Assembly: GCF_003363015.1 (NCBI RefSeq)
Contig: NZ_QRAP01000001.1
Location: forward strand, 1-64,000
Source: Enterobacillus tribolii
GTDB taxonomy: Bacteria > Pseudomonadota > Gammaproteobacteria > Enterobacterales > Enterobacteriaceae
Reading direction: 5' to 3'
Length of the DNA stretch: 64,000 bases
A program made the translations under genes and the position numbers. The notes beneath the pieces were generated by a model. That model ran no database searches. It was not told the DNA's origin and was given only the letters and a program-made list of their open reading frames with translations. Shown piece after piece: positions 18,629-27,113 of the stretch; positions within the stretch are counted from its first letter, which is position 1, and each line of letters opens with the position of its first letter.

Positions 18629-21409
18629 ATGGAGGGACTTCTGTTTCTCGCCGGGCTGGTTATCGTGTTCAGCCTGCTGATAATGCCGATTATGGTGCTG
18701 ATCTCGCTGGGGCGGGGCAGGCGTAACCAGGAAGAGCTGGAGCGCTTGCGCCAAAAGGTAGAGACGCTTCAGCGGCAGTTTGACGAACGGCAACAGGTTC
18801 CGGTTCCGCAGCCGGCAGTTGCGCCTCAGCCCGCCGCTGCGCCCCGGCTTGTGAAGGCGGAAACGCCGCCAGCGCCGGTGTTGGTGCCTGCCGCCGCTGC
18901 GCCGCCGGCCGGCGTAGCGCTTGATAAAACGCCGAAGACGGGTGAACCCTCTCCGGCTGCTGCCGGGACAGCGCCGCCGGCCTCCGCCTCGCCGTGGGAT
19001 TCTGAACCGCAGCCGAAGTCAAAACCGGTTCCGCCGCCGCCCGACGACCAGCCGGATATGTTCTCCGGCCTGCTTTCCGGCTTGCTGGCCTGGTTTATGA
19101 AGGGAAACCCGCTGGCGAAGCTGGGCGTACTGCTGCTGTTCTTCGGATTGGCTTACCTGCTCAAATATACGGTCGAGCGCGATATGCTGCCGATAGAGCT
19201 GCGCCTGACCGGCGCGGCATTGGCGAGCATGGTCTTGCTCGTATTGGGCTGGCGGCTGCGTCTCAAACAACCGGTATACGCCCTGATATTGCAGGGCGGC
19301 GCGGTCGGCGCGTTGTATATCACGGTGTTCGGCGCGTTCAAGCTGTATGAACTGCTGCCGCACTTGCTGGCGTTCGGCCTGATGCTGGTTATCTGCGCGG
19401 CCAGCGTGGGGCTGGCCGTATTGCAACGGGCGCTGAGCTTGGCGATGCTGGCGAGCATCGGCGGCTACCTCTCTCCGCTGCTGCTGTCTACCGGAAGCGG
19501 TAACCATGTCGCGCTGTTTTCTTACTATCTTCTGTTATCGCTCGGGATTCTGGCTATCACGGTGTGGCAGCCCTGGCGCCCGCTGAATTTACTGGGTTTT
19601 GCTTTCACCTTCGGCGTTGCCGGGCTGTGGGGCATGAACGGCTACCAGCCGGAAGACTATCTCTCCTGTCAGTTATTCCTGATCGCCAACGTCGTGATTT
19701 TCGGCGTGCTGTGCCTGGCGCTGTCGCTGCGCTATCACGTTGCCGGTGAAAAGGTGATTGACGGCGTGCTGCTGTTCGGGCCGCCGCTGGTTGGTTTTGG
19801 CATGCAGTATGCCATTACCCGCCACTGGACGTTCGGCCCGGCATTTTCCGCCCTGGGCTTCGGGCTGGCTTATCTGTTGCTGGCCTGGGCGGGGCTGCGG
19901 CGTTATCCGGCGCTGGGGCGTCAGCTTGCCATCTCCGGGTTGGCGTTAGGCGGCGCGTTTACCACGCTGGCGATTCCGCTGGCGCTTTCCGCAGAGTGGA
20001 CCTCCATGGCCTGGGCGCTGGAAGGGCTGGGTATTCTGTGGCTGGGGCACACGCAGCGGCAAATGCGCGTAAGTTACAGCGGCACCGGACTGCTGGTGCT
20101 GGCGTTAGGCTCTGCATTGACAGCCTGTGCCAACAGCGGCATGTCGTCACTCACCTTCGCCCTGATCTTCGGCATCTTGTCCCTGACGTGGCTGGCCGCA
20201 TCCTGGCTATGGCGCGGTACCAATGATGCCGTCAGCCGGGGGCTGCTGGGCGGCGGCATTGTGTTCTGGCTGCTGGCGCTGGCCGGCGCGCTGGATTTAG
20301 ACATTATTGATATCGAAAGCTTCCTGTTCCCGCTGCTGGGGCTGGTTGCGCTTTCCGCACTGGCCTGGCACCTGGTCAGCCGTCGCCTGAGCTGGCCCGA
20401 ACTGGGGCTGGCGCAGTGGCTGTTGTGGCCGGCTATGCTGGCCGTTCTGATGTATCAGCTTGGGGTAAATGATTCGCTGCATGCCGCGGGTTGGTTTAAC
20501 CTGATTTGGTTGCCGGTGCTGGCCGTGGCGTACTGGCTGCTTAAGCGGGAAGAAGAAACGCCGAAACCGCCCGCGCTGGAGAGGGGGCTGCATTTGTCCC
20601 TGTTCTGGATGCTGTTGCTCGGCATTGGCTCGGAAGTGTGGTGGCAGGTTCGCTGGCTGCCGTGGGGAATGGACGAATGGCGTATCGCCGCGCTGATGAT
20701 GTTCATCGCGCTGACGATGCTGCTGACCCTCTGGGCGCTGAAACGCGGGATCTGGCCGTTTGCCGCGCATCCGCGGCTGTACGGCGCGCTGGGGCTTGCG
20801 CCGCTGGCGCCGTTCGCCCTGCTGTTTTTGGTGATGGGAAACCTGCACGACGGCGTGATGATCGACTGGCGCTATCTGCCGTTGATCAACCCGCTGGAAG
20901 AGGGCGCGATGTTCGTTCTGCTGGCGCTGATTTTCTGGGGCCGTTTCCTGCGCCGGACCTATGCGGAGGCTGAACCCTGGCTGACGCGCGCACTGCCGCT
21001 GTTTGTCGCGGCGATGCTGTTCTGGTGGGGTAATGGCATGATATTGCGCGCCTTGTCTTATTATGCCGACATCAGCTGGCGCGTATACGCGCTGTGGCCG
21101 TCGCGGCTGGTGCAGACGACGTTTGCCCTGCTGTGGATGCTGGCGGCGTTGGTGGTTATGCTGTGGTCGACCCGTCACCGCAGCCGTCAGGGATGGTTTA
21201 GCGGCGCGGCGTTGTTGGGTATCGTGATTGTTAAACTGATGCTGGTCGACAGCGCGCGCGGCGGCGGCCTGGCGCGTGCGGTCGCGTTTATCGGCGTTGC
21301 GGTTCTGGTCTTGATTATCGGTTACTTCTCCCCCTTGCCACCCAAAGCGGGGCGGGAAGAGGATGTTGTCGTGGCAGATGAGGGAAAAAATGAGAATAAA
21401 GCTGAATAA
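18629..21409 (+). CDS. DUF2339 polytopic membrane protein
   Basis: 926 residues. One N-terminal TM helix (about 3-26) is followed by a short coiled coil rich in E/R/Q (about 33-57) and a Pro/Ala-rich linker (about 58-150). Many consecutive hydrophobic helices, probably more than 20, follow to the end. This is the layout of DUF2339 proteins, whose function is unknown. AGGAAGG precedes ATG 18629. Its last 20 bases overlap the next gene, a DUF3999 protein, a pairing typical of this family that suggests a shared envelope role. Confidence 0.85.
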   Translation: MEGLLFLAGLVIVFSLLIMPIMVLISLGRGRRNQEELERLRQKVETLQRQFDERQQVPVPQPAVAPQPAAAPRLVKAETPPAPVLVPAAAAPPAGVALDKTPKTGEPSPAAAGTAPPASASPWDSEPQPKSKPVPPPPDDQPDMFSGLLSGLLAWFMKGNPLAKLGVLLLFFGLAYLLKYTVERDMLPIELRLTGAALASMVLLVLGWRLRLKQPVYALILQGGAVGALYITVFGAFKLYELLPHLLAFGLMLVICAASVGLAVLQRALSLAMLASIGGYLSPLLLSTGSGNHVALFSYYLLLSLGILAITVWQPWRPLNLLGFAFTFGVAGLWGMNGYQPEDYLSCQLFLIANVVIFGVLCLALSLRYHVAGEKVIDGVLLFGPPLVGFGMQYAITRHWTFGPAFSALGFGLAYLLLAWAGLRRYPALGRQLAISGLALGGAFTTLAIPLALSAEWTSMAWALEGLGILWLGHTQRQMRVSYSGTGLLVLALGSALTACANSGMSSLTFALIFGILSLTWLAASWLWRGTNDAVSRGLLGGGIVFWLLALAGALDLDIIDIESFLFPLLGLVALSALAWHLVSRRLSWPELGLAQWLLWPAMLAVLMYQLGVNDSLHAAGWFNLIWLPVLAVAYWLLKREEETPKPPALERGLHLSLFWMLLLGIGSEVWWQVRWLPWGMDEWRIAALMMFIALTMLLTLWALKRGIWPFAAHPRLYGALGLAPLAPFALLFLVMGNLHDGVMIDWRYLPLINPLEEGAMFVLLALIFWGRFLRRTYAEAEPWLTRALPLFVAAMLFWWGNGMILRALSYYADISWRVYALWPSRLVQTTFALLWMLAALVVMLWSTRHRSRQGWFSGAALLGIVIVKLMLVDSARGGGLARAVAFIGVAVLVLIIGYFSPLPPKAGREEDVVVADEGKNENKAE

Positions 21410-22772
21410 CTGGCTGTTGTCGGGCGTGCTGTGCCTGAGCGCCGCGGCCTGGGCGGAAACGGTCGATGCGCCGAGTGATTTTGCCTATGGCATACCGTTA
21501 ACCACGGACAGCACCTCGCCTTTTTTCCGTGTGGATCTGCCCCGTGAGGTTTATACCCAAACGGCCTGGCCGGATATGCGTGACGTCCGGGTCTTCAACA
21601 GTCAGGGCATGACGGTGCCTTTTGCCCTGTTTTCTGCCGTGGCGACCGTAGAAAGCAACACGTCTTACCCTTTGCGCCTCTTCCCGATGCGCGGACACAA
21701 AAGCGAGGAACGTAACCGTCCGGTCGTTTCGCTTAAATCTGCGAGCGGTATTGAGGTTACGCTGCCGGTGGAGGAGGAGCAAAGCGTCGGGCGCAACTTC
21801 CTGCTGGAAGTGGAGGAGGTGGAAGGCGGGTATCCGGCCCTGAATGCGTTGAAACTGGAGTGGACGCGTCTGCCGGAAAACTGGCAGGCGCGGGTCAGCG
21901 TGCTTTACAGCAGCGATCTTAAGCGCTGGAACACCCTGGTCAGCGATGCGCCGCTGATGGATTTGACGTCCGGCGCGGATCGCCTGCTGCTGGATAAGAT
22001 CGATCTGCGCGATCGCGGATACCGGCCGAATGCCCGCTATTTCATGCTGACATTCAGGGACGACTCTGCGCCTGCCGCGCTGGATATTCGTGCCGCGCAG
22101 GGCGTTGTTGAGTTGAAGGATGCCGAGCCGCGCCGTATTACGCTGGCTTCGCAGTCTAAATCGGTTTCTGCCGGCGAGGCCGAATATGTCTGGTCTTCTC
22201 CCCAGCCGCTGAATCAGTTGGTCGTGGTGCCCGCGCAGAACAATACGGTACTGCCGCTGGAAATTGAATACCGCAGCAGCGCCACGGAGAGTTGGCGTCC
22301 GCTCAGCAAACAGGTGGTGTATCGCCTGAACGGACGCCATTCCGCCCCGATCGCGTTGCACGGGCAGCTGGTGCAGGGCGTGCGCCTGAAAGGCGTGAAT
22401 CAGCAGTGGAATGAGAACCTGCCGCAGGTCAGCGGCGAGCGCGACGTCCGTTCGCTGGTTTTCAACGCGCAGGGCAGTGCGCCGTTTCTGCTGGCATGGG
22501 GCAATAAAGCTGCCGGGGAGCAGGCCATTGATATACAGGCATTGATTCCGGAGGAATTACACCAATCGCTGTCCGTTGATTCATTGCCCGATGCCGGGCT
22601 TCAGTCTGTGCAGGAGTTGGGCGGCGAAGCGCGTTTGCATGCAACCAGCGCTGTGGAGCAGGCCGGGATGTGGCAAAAGGGCATCCTGTGGGCCGTACTG
22701 ATTCTGGGCGCGGGTGGGCTGGTGCTGCTGGCGCTGAAAGTGTGGCGGGAAGTGCAAAAACGGGAAGAGTAA
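21390..22772 (+). CDS. DUF3999 periplasmic/membrane-anchored protein
   Basis: 460 residues. A signal peptide ends near WAE (about residue 21). A large beta-rich periplasmic region follows with PFFRVDLPREVYTQTAWPD near the start, then a single C-terminal TM helix (GILWAVLILGAGGLVLLAL) and a short basic tail. DUF3999 proteins occur beside DUF2339 proteins and lack a known function. ATG 21390 is preceded by GATGAGGG; the frame extends to 21363 but without a signal-peptide start. It ends at a strong terminator. Confidence 0.82.
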   Translation: MRIKLNNWLLSGVLCLSAAAWAETVDAPSDFAYGIPLTTDSTSPFFRVDLPREVYTQTAWPDMRDVRVFNSQGMTVPFALFSAVATVESNTSYPLRLFPMRGHKSEERNRPVVSLKSASGIEVTLPVEEEQSVGRNFLLEVEEVEGGYPALNALKLEWTRLPENWQARVSVLYSSDLKRWNTLVSDAPLMDLTSGADRLLLDKIDLRDRGYRPNARYFMLTFRDDSAPAALDIRAAQGVVELKDAEPRRITLASQSKSVSAGEAEYVWSSPQPLNQLVVVPAQNNTVLPLEIEYRSSATESWRPLSKQVVYRLNGRHSAPIALHGQLVQGVRLKGVNQQWNENLPQVSGERDVRSLVFNAQGSAPFLLAWGNKAAGEQAIDIQALIPEELHQSLSVDSLPDAGLQSVQELGGEARLHATSAVEQAGMWQKGILWAVLILGAGGLVLLALKVWREVQKREE

Positions 22773-22798
22773 AACACCCTCTGCTTTCCTGAGAACTG

Positions 22799-22837
22799 CC
22801 GCTTATCCTCTTCTGGGGATAAGCGGTTTTTCTTTTT
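22799..22837 (+). terminator. Strong rho-independent terminator
   Basis: CCGCTTATCC (22799-22808) pairs with GGATAAGCGG (22817-22826) and is followed by TTTTTCTTTTT. It closes the DUF2339-DUF3999 operon. Confidence 0.9.
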
Positions 22838-23331
22838 CTGCCCCAGGCTCATCACTGTTATTTATACTTCGTCTTCCGGCCGCGCGTCTTAATGCGACGG
22901 TTACTTATTAAAAAGAAATGGAAATAAGAAAATAAAGAACCTTTGGCGTAAAGTGCTTTCTCGCAGAAGTATAAGATAAAGATCGTCCTAATATGCTACG
23001 GTTTATGTGTTATCCTTTTTTTAAGCATGTATTGAGGCATTTTGGGAAAGCGGCTGATAGTTTGTGAAATATGTAATTTATTGATTAATTAAAGATATTT
23101 TTGTCTTCATCTGGATTTGTTATGGCATTATGCTACCATCAACAGGAATAGTCTGATTATTGATGGAATGACCGTATATGTAATCCTTGGTTATATTATG
23201 GTCTTATTGTTTTCTTGGTTTCTATACTCCAGGGATGGCGGAGGTTAATGCCCTCAGTGATTTATCATCCGGCATTACGAACGATATTAAGGATCGATTC
23301 ATGTAAATTTTTATCCGGATATGAGGACAGC
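22838..23331 (+). promoter_or_regulatory. A+T-rich upstream region of recombinase gene
   Basis: Nearly 500 bp of A+T-rich sequence unlike its flanks. It must hold the recombinase promoter. A 9-bp inverted repeat TTATACTTC/GAAGTATAA (22862-22870, 22966-22974) is about what chance predicts. The coding frame is open from 23215, but start signals favour 23332. No other gene is apparent. Confidence 0.4.
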
Positions 23332-23880
23332 ATGAGCAGCCGTAAACATCTCACCTTGTCGGAAGTGAAACGTTTGTTGTTGGCCGCACGCTATGGCACT
23401 GACCCTGAAAGAGATTGTTGTCTGATTTGGATGTGTTTCATACATGGATGTCGGGTAAGTGAAATCAATAGCTGGAAACTGGCTGACATTGATTTGAATG
23501 GCGGCAATATCTACATCCATCGTCTTAAAAACGGCTTCTCCACCATTCACCCTCTTTATGCTAACGAACGCTCGGCGCTCAGCACCTGGCTGGAGACGCG
23601 CAAGAGCTATCGCGGGGCCGACAGCGACTGGCTGTTTCTTTCGCGCAAAGGCAATCGTCTGTCCCGGCAGCGCATTTATGCACTGATCCGTGATTGCAGC
23701 ATCCGTGCGGGGCTGGAAGTGGAAGCGCATCCGCATATGCTGCGCCATGCCTGCGGGTTTGCCCTGGCGGATAAAGGAATGGATACCCGCCTGATTCAGG
23801 ACTATCTCGGACACAGAAATATTCAGCATACGGTGTTGTATACCGCCAGTAATGCCCGGCGTTTCCGGGAAATCTGGTAG
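23332..23880 (+). CDS. FimB/FimE-type tyrosine recombinase
   Basis: 182 residues, the compact catalytic-domain-only form of fimbrial phase-switch recombinases. The catalytic set is visible: Arg in HGCRVSEI, HxxR in HMLRHACGF, His in LGHRNIQHT and the nucleophile Tyr in VLYTASN. The ATG at 23332 has GAGGA upstream. Family members invert short promoter elements; here no fimbrial genes and no obvious invertible element are adjacent, so its target is unknown. The low local G+C suggests acquired DNA. Confidence 0.85.
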   Translation: MSSRKHLTLSEVKRLLLAARYGTDPERDCCLIWMCFIHGCRVSEINSWKLADIDLNGGNIYIHRLKNGFSTIHPLYANERSALSTWLETRKSYRGADSDWLFLSRKGNRLSRQRIYALIRDCSIRAGLEVEAHPHMLRHACGFALADKGMDTRLIQDYLGHRNIQHTVLYTASNARRFREIW

Positions 23881-23896
23881 ACGTCCTGGTACTCTT

Positions 23897-23924
23897 ACAC
23901 CGGTTAAGAATTTTTAACCGGTGT
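23897..23924 (+). terminator. Hairpin after the recombinase
   Basis: ACACCGGTTAA (23897-23907) pairs perfectly with TTAACCGGTGT (23914-23924), 17 bases after the stop. No T tract follows. Confidence 0.6.
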
Positions 23925-24469
23925 GGAAATACCGTTATTTATGAAAGATCAGCAAAATCCCGTTCTGCAATAGAACACGGCGATTATTTATAGGATTTTT
24001 CTTTGTGCAGGTAAACGTATGTGACATTATCTGATTTACAGAATTTTACTGCCTGACGACAAAGTCAACGTATTTATCGTCAGGCAGACACTATTTTTTA
24101 TCTCAGGGCGTTGTTGGAAGAGGGATGAGTATCATGATAGAAAATAGTGAGTTAACGCAGATTGTTACGAAAACGTCCCTTCAGAGAGCGGTCCTTCCCT
24201 AAAGGGACTAACCAGAATAGATATACAAGGATAGATACCCACCCGGCTGCGTTTGATATTAAAGATATCACCAATACACTTCAAGCTTTGCAGTGCAAGT
24301 AAAGCAACAATTCAGAAAAAAAACCGGGAATGATCCCGATTTTCATACGGGTATTAATACGCGGATAATTATCGGGACAGAGAACAGGCAACATAAATAA
24401 ATATAATGGATAAGAGGAATAATCTCAGCAATAAACGTAATTATTGCTGAGATTGCTATGCTATGCCCG
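23925..24469. other. A+T-rich gap without a clear gene
   Basis: About 545 bp between the recombinase and the convergent DUF2236 gene. It contains a 25-codon frame at 24125-24202 with a good ribosome site, and a small CGGGA/TCCCG stem at 24326-24339. Nothing else is recognisable. It could be the remains of an invertible or fimbrial region, but no repeat pair supports that. Confidence 0.4.
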
Positions 24470-25342
24470 TTATACCGTTTTCCCTACCCGCCGGCAGGCG
24501 CGGTGATAAGCATTATTGCGCACCGCCCAACGTAACAGCGTGCCGGTAAGACGTACCCCGGTCTGTGCAGATACCCGCTGCCAGGGAGAGAGGGTCAAAT
24601 TCCCCATTTTTTGCGCCCACGGCGGCAACAGATCGACGCCGGCGTACATCAGCGTCCGGGCAACCGGCCAGGCGGCGCGGCGTGGTGGACTGGCGTGCAG
24701 TAATATGCCGGCGACTTCGCGCGTTCTTTCGTCGAAACGCAGCTCCGGTTGGATTTGCGCCAGATACTCCTTCACCTCGCGTACGGAGCAGGGGACATCC
24801 GTCGCTCCCAGCGCCGTGGCTACGCGTGCGGCCTGGCGATAATATTCGTCCTGTTCCGTTTCGCTGAAGTCCGGATTACGGTAACGCAGGTAGGCGGCCA
24901 GAAACTGGCTGACCTCGGAAACATGTACCCAGGTCAGCAGGGTAGGATCGCTGGCGGCATAGGGCGCACCGCGGGCATCATGGCCGGTGACGGCGCTATG
25001 AATGCGTTTGACCTTTTCTATCAGGTAGTTTGCATCGGCGGTGTTGCCGAACGTCGTGACCGCAATAAACTGGCTGGTGCGGCGCAGGCGGCCCAGCATA
25101 TCTTCGCGAAAGCGTGAGTGATCCCACACGCCGGCCAGCGCCAGAGGATGGAGCATCTGCAACAGCAGGGAACTGATACCGCCGCACAGCATGGTGGTGA
25201 AATCCCCGTGAACCTGCCAGACCAGGCTCTCCGGGCCATACAGGCCGGGATCGCCGGGTGGTTGCTCTAAATCGAATTCTCCCAGCGCGATGCCGCTGAT
25301 GCTGAAAACCCCTTGCTCAACTGCCTTTCTGAACCATTCCAT
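24470..25342 (-). CDS. DUF2236 (MpaB/Lcp-type) oxygenase-like protein
   Basis: 290-residue, probably soluble helical protein. Family features are GPESLVWQVHGDFTTMLCGGISSLLLQMLHPLALAGVWDHSRF with its conserved histidines, DMLGRLRRTSQF, VKRIHSAVTGHDARG and WVHVSEVSQF. The MpaB/latex-clearing-protein family binds heme b and includes oxygenases; the physiological substrate here is unknown. It is monocistronic, with a weak ribosome site before ATG 25342. Confidence 0.8.
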   Translation of the reverse strand: MEWFRKAVEQGVFSISGIALGEFDLEQPPGDPGLYGPESLVWQVHGDFTTMLCGGISSLLLQMLHPLALAGVWDHSRFREDMLGRLRRTSQFIAVTTFGNTADANYLIEKVKRIHSAVTGHDARGAPYAASDPTLLTWVHVSEVSQFLAAYLRYRNPDFSETEQDEYYRQAARVATALGATDVPCSVREVKEYLAQIQPELRFDERTREVAGILLHASPPRRAAWPVARTLMYAGVDLLPPWAQKMGNLTLSPWQRVSAQTGVRLTGTLLRWAVRNNAYHRACRRVGKTV

Positions 25343-25445
25343 TGTGTTATGTCGTGATTGTTTTCGTTTAAAAAGTGAATTATTCAGGATAACGCGATTG
25401 GCCGGTGGTTTTTGCGAGATGCGCCGGGCTTTTCAGCGCCGGGCG

Positions 25446-25601
25446 TTATGAAAATATGCGGTAGGTGACGTCGCTGATGAAATAGCACACGATAAATTCG
25501 CACAGCGTCACCCAGGGGTTATGGATGCCGGCCCACCAGCTCAGTGATGACACCGTCGCGCTCAGCATCAGCATCATTGAAACGGGCAGCAACCCGGACA
25601 T
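25446..25601 (-). CDS. Predicted 51-residue membrane protein
   Basis: A short frame of 51 codons with ATG at 25601, preceded by GGAG at about eight bases. The product is hydrophobic: a Met/Leu-rich N-terminal stretch, then SWWAGIHNPWVTLCEFIVCYF, ending in TYRIFS. One or two TM helices are possible. It lies between the LacI-type regulator and the DUF2236 gene, all on the minus strand. I do not recognise a family; it could be a real small protein or chance. Confidence 0.45.
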   Translation of the reverse strand: MSGLLPVSMMLMLSATVSSLSWWAGIHNPWVTLCEFIVCYFISDVTYRIFS

Positions 25602-25698
25602 GGCGTCATCTCCGTATTTTTTACCGTCACTCTGAGTATGTGCAAGAGAGCGAAAAATGCCAGGCCCGATAAGTTGTCAGGCCAATTGTGCTGAGTTG

Positions 25699-26769
25699 TC
25701 AGTCATACAGCCCAAAGCTTTTCTCCGGCAATGACGTTTTACGGGCGCCGAGGCGGCGTACGGAGTCTCTGACCACCAGCTTACCGTGCAGTAACAGGTT
25801 GCCGGGGAGCATGTCAGGCCGCATCAGCCGCTGTTGCAGCAGGCGAACCGCTTCCTCGCCCAGTTCATCGCGCGGAACGTGTACCGACGTCAGGGGAATG
25901 TCGTGGATGGCGGCCAGGTTAAAGCCGTCCATGCTCATGACGGAAATATCATGAGGCACGCGTAAACCGGCTTTTTGCAGCGCATTGACGGCGCCGACGG
26001 CCATGTAGTCCCCACCGGCAAGGATAACGCTGGGCCGCTCCGGGGTCGGGTGCTGTTCCAGCCAATGGGTGAGCGCTTCTTCGCTCTCGGCCGCACCGAA
26101 CCCCTGCGTGGTCAGCAGGTGATGCTCTTCGTCAAAACGTTGGTTATGTTGCTGAAAAGCACTGCGTATGCCGTCCAGCCGCAGTTCCATGGTGTAACGG
26201 CGCAGGCACAGCAGTGAAAGGATGTCCTTATGGCCCTGCCCGAACAAATAATGCGCGGAAAACTCACCGATGAGCTGATGGTCGGGGGAGACGCCGGGCA
26301 GTTTCATGCTGCGATCGCGGCAGTTAATCAGAATGCAGGGTTTGTCGATGTCGGCCGCCAGCGCGTGAATGTGGGGATCGTCAATGCCGACGATCATGGC
26401 GGCTTCCGTTGACGGATCGGTCATTTTCTCCAGAAACAGGGTGACGTCGTTGTCGAACTCTTCCAGCCCGCAGTAGCGCAGGCGGACTTCGTGAGGCTCC
26501 AGCGCCTGGCTGATGCCCTGAAGAACCTTGTAATAAAAGACGTCGGTACGTACGTCAAAGGCCCGCGACGGCGCGAACACCGTAATGCTGTTCAGCAACA
26601 GGCGACCGGCCGACATATCGCTCAGTATTCCCTGGCTGCGGGCGCAGGCCATCACCTGCCGTTTGGCCCGATCACTGGTATTCGACTTCCCGGCCAGAAC
26701 GCGCGATACCGTGCTGATTGAAAGCCCTGTCTGACGGGCGATCTCGCCTATTTTTAACTTTCCGCCCAT
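25699..26769 (-). CDS. LacI-family transcriptional regulator of the GH31 locus
   Basis: 356 residues. The N-terminal helix-turn-helix IGEIARQTGLSISTVSRVLAGKSNTS is followed by a hinge and a periplasmic-binding-protein-like sensor domain with VILAGGDYMAVGAVNALQ and SVMSMDGFN. It is divergent from the permease-glycosidase operon and probably represses it until a glycoside or its product binds. A perfect 16-bp palindrome at 26928-26943 in the shared region is the likely operator. AAAGAGA precedes ATG 26769. Confidence 0.88.
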   Translation of the reverse strand: MGGKLKIGEIARQTGLSISTVSRVLAGKSNTSDRAKRQVMACARSQGILSDMSAGRLLLNSITVFAPSRAFDVRTDVFYYKVLQGISQALEPHEVRLRYCGLEEFDNDVTLFLEKMTDPSTEAAMIVGIDDPHIHALAADIDKPCILINCRDRSMKLPGVSPDHQLIGEFSAHYLFGQGHKDILSLLCLRRYTMELRLDGIRSAFQQHNQRFDEEHHLLTTQGFGAAESEEALTHWLEQHPTPERPSVILAGGDYMAVGAVNALQKAGLRVPHDISVMSMDGFNLAAIHDIPLTSVHVPRDELGEEAVRLLQQRLMRPDMLPGNLLLHGKLVVRDSVRRLGARKTSLPEKSFGLYD

Positions 26770-26927
26770 TTTGTGATCTCTTTCAAAGTTGAAAATGAAA
26801 ATTTTTTCACGCCAAAAATAACCTTGTTTTATGCAGGGTATCAGTATGAGGTGTCTATTTCTTCATCATCTCATGAAATTATTTGCAAAAAATTGCATTC
26901 CGCCACGTTTTTAACTCGATTAGGCTG

Positions 26928-26943
26928 AATTGGTAAACCAATT
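26928..26943. promoter_or_regulatory. Candidate LacI-family operator
   Basis: AATTGGT-AA-ACCAATT is a perfect palindrome in the 344-bp divergent region. Degenerate relatives sharing TGGTAAACC or AATTGGTTT occur at 26986-27000 and 27033-27044. LacI-type proteins usually bind such symmetrical even-length sites. Confidence 0.55.
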
Positions 26944-27113
26944 ATAGGCCGTTATGTTTTTTGGTAGTAAATGGTTGTGGTAGGTAATTGGTTTAAAATC
27001 ATTGGAATGAATACGGATAGTCGCGTATTTCTCTGGTAAACCGGAATACAGGGAGTTGCTGCGCAAGCTGTCGGACCACCTTGCCGTGAGCGCCTTACTC
27101 TGTGGAGAGAATA

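Noticed and set aside
22862-22974. Inverted repeat TTATACTTC/GAAGTATAA as an invertible-element boundary
   Set aside because: A 9-bp match over 100 bp is near chance in A+T-rich DNA, and it does not resemble known Fim switch repeats.
26770-26787. CRP-like TGTGA-N6-TCAAA next to the LacI-type gene start
   Set aside because: One weak half-site, and it overlaps the ribosome-binding site of the gene.
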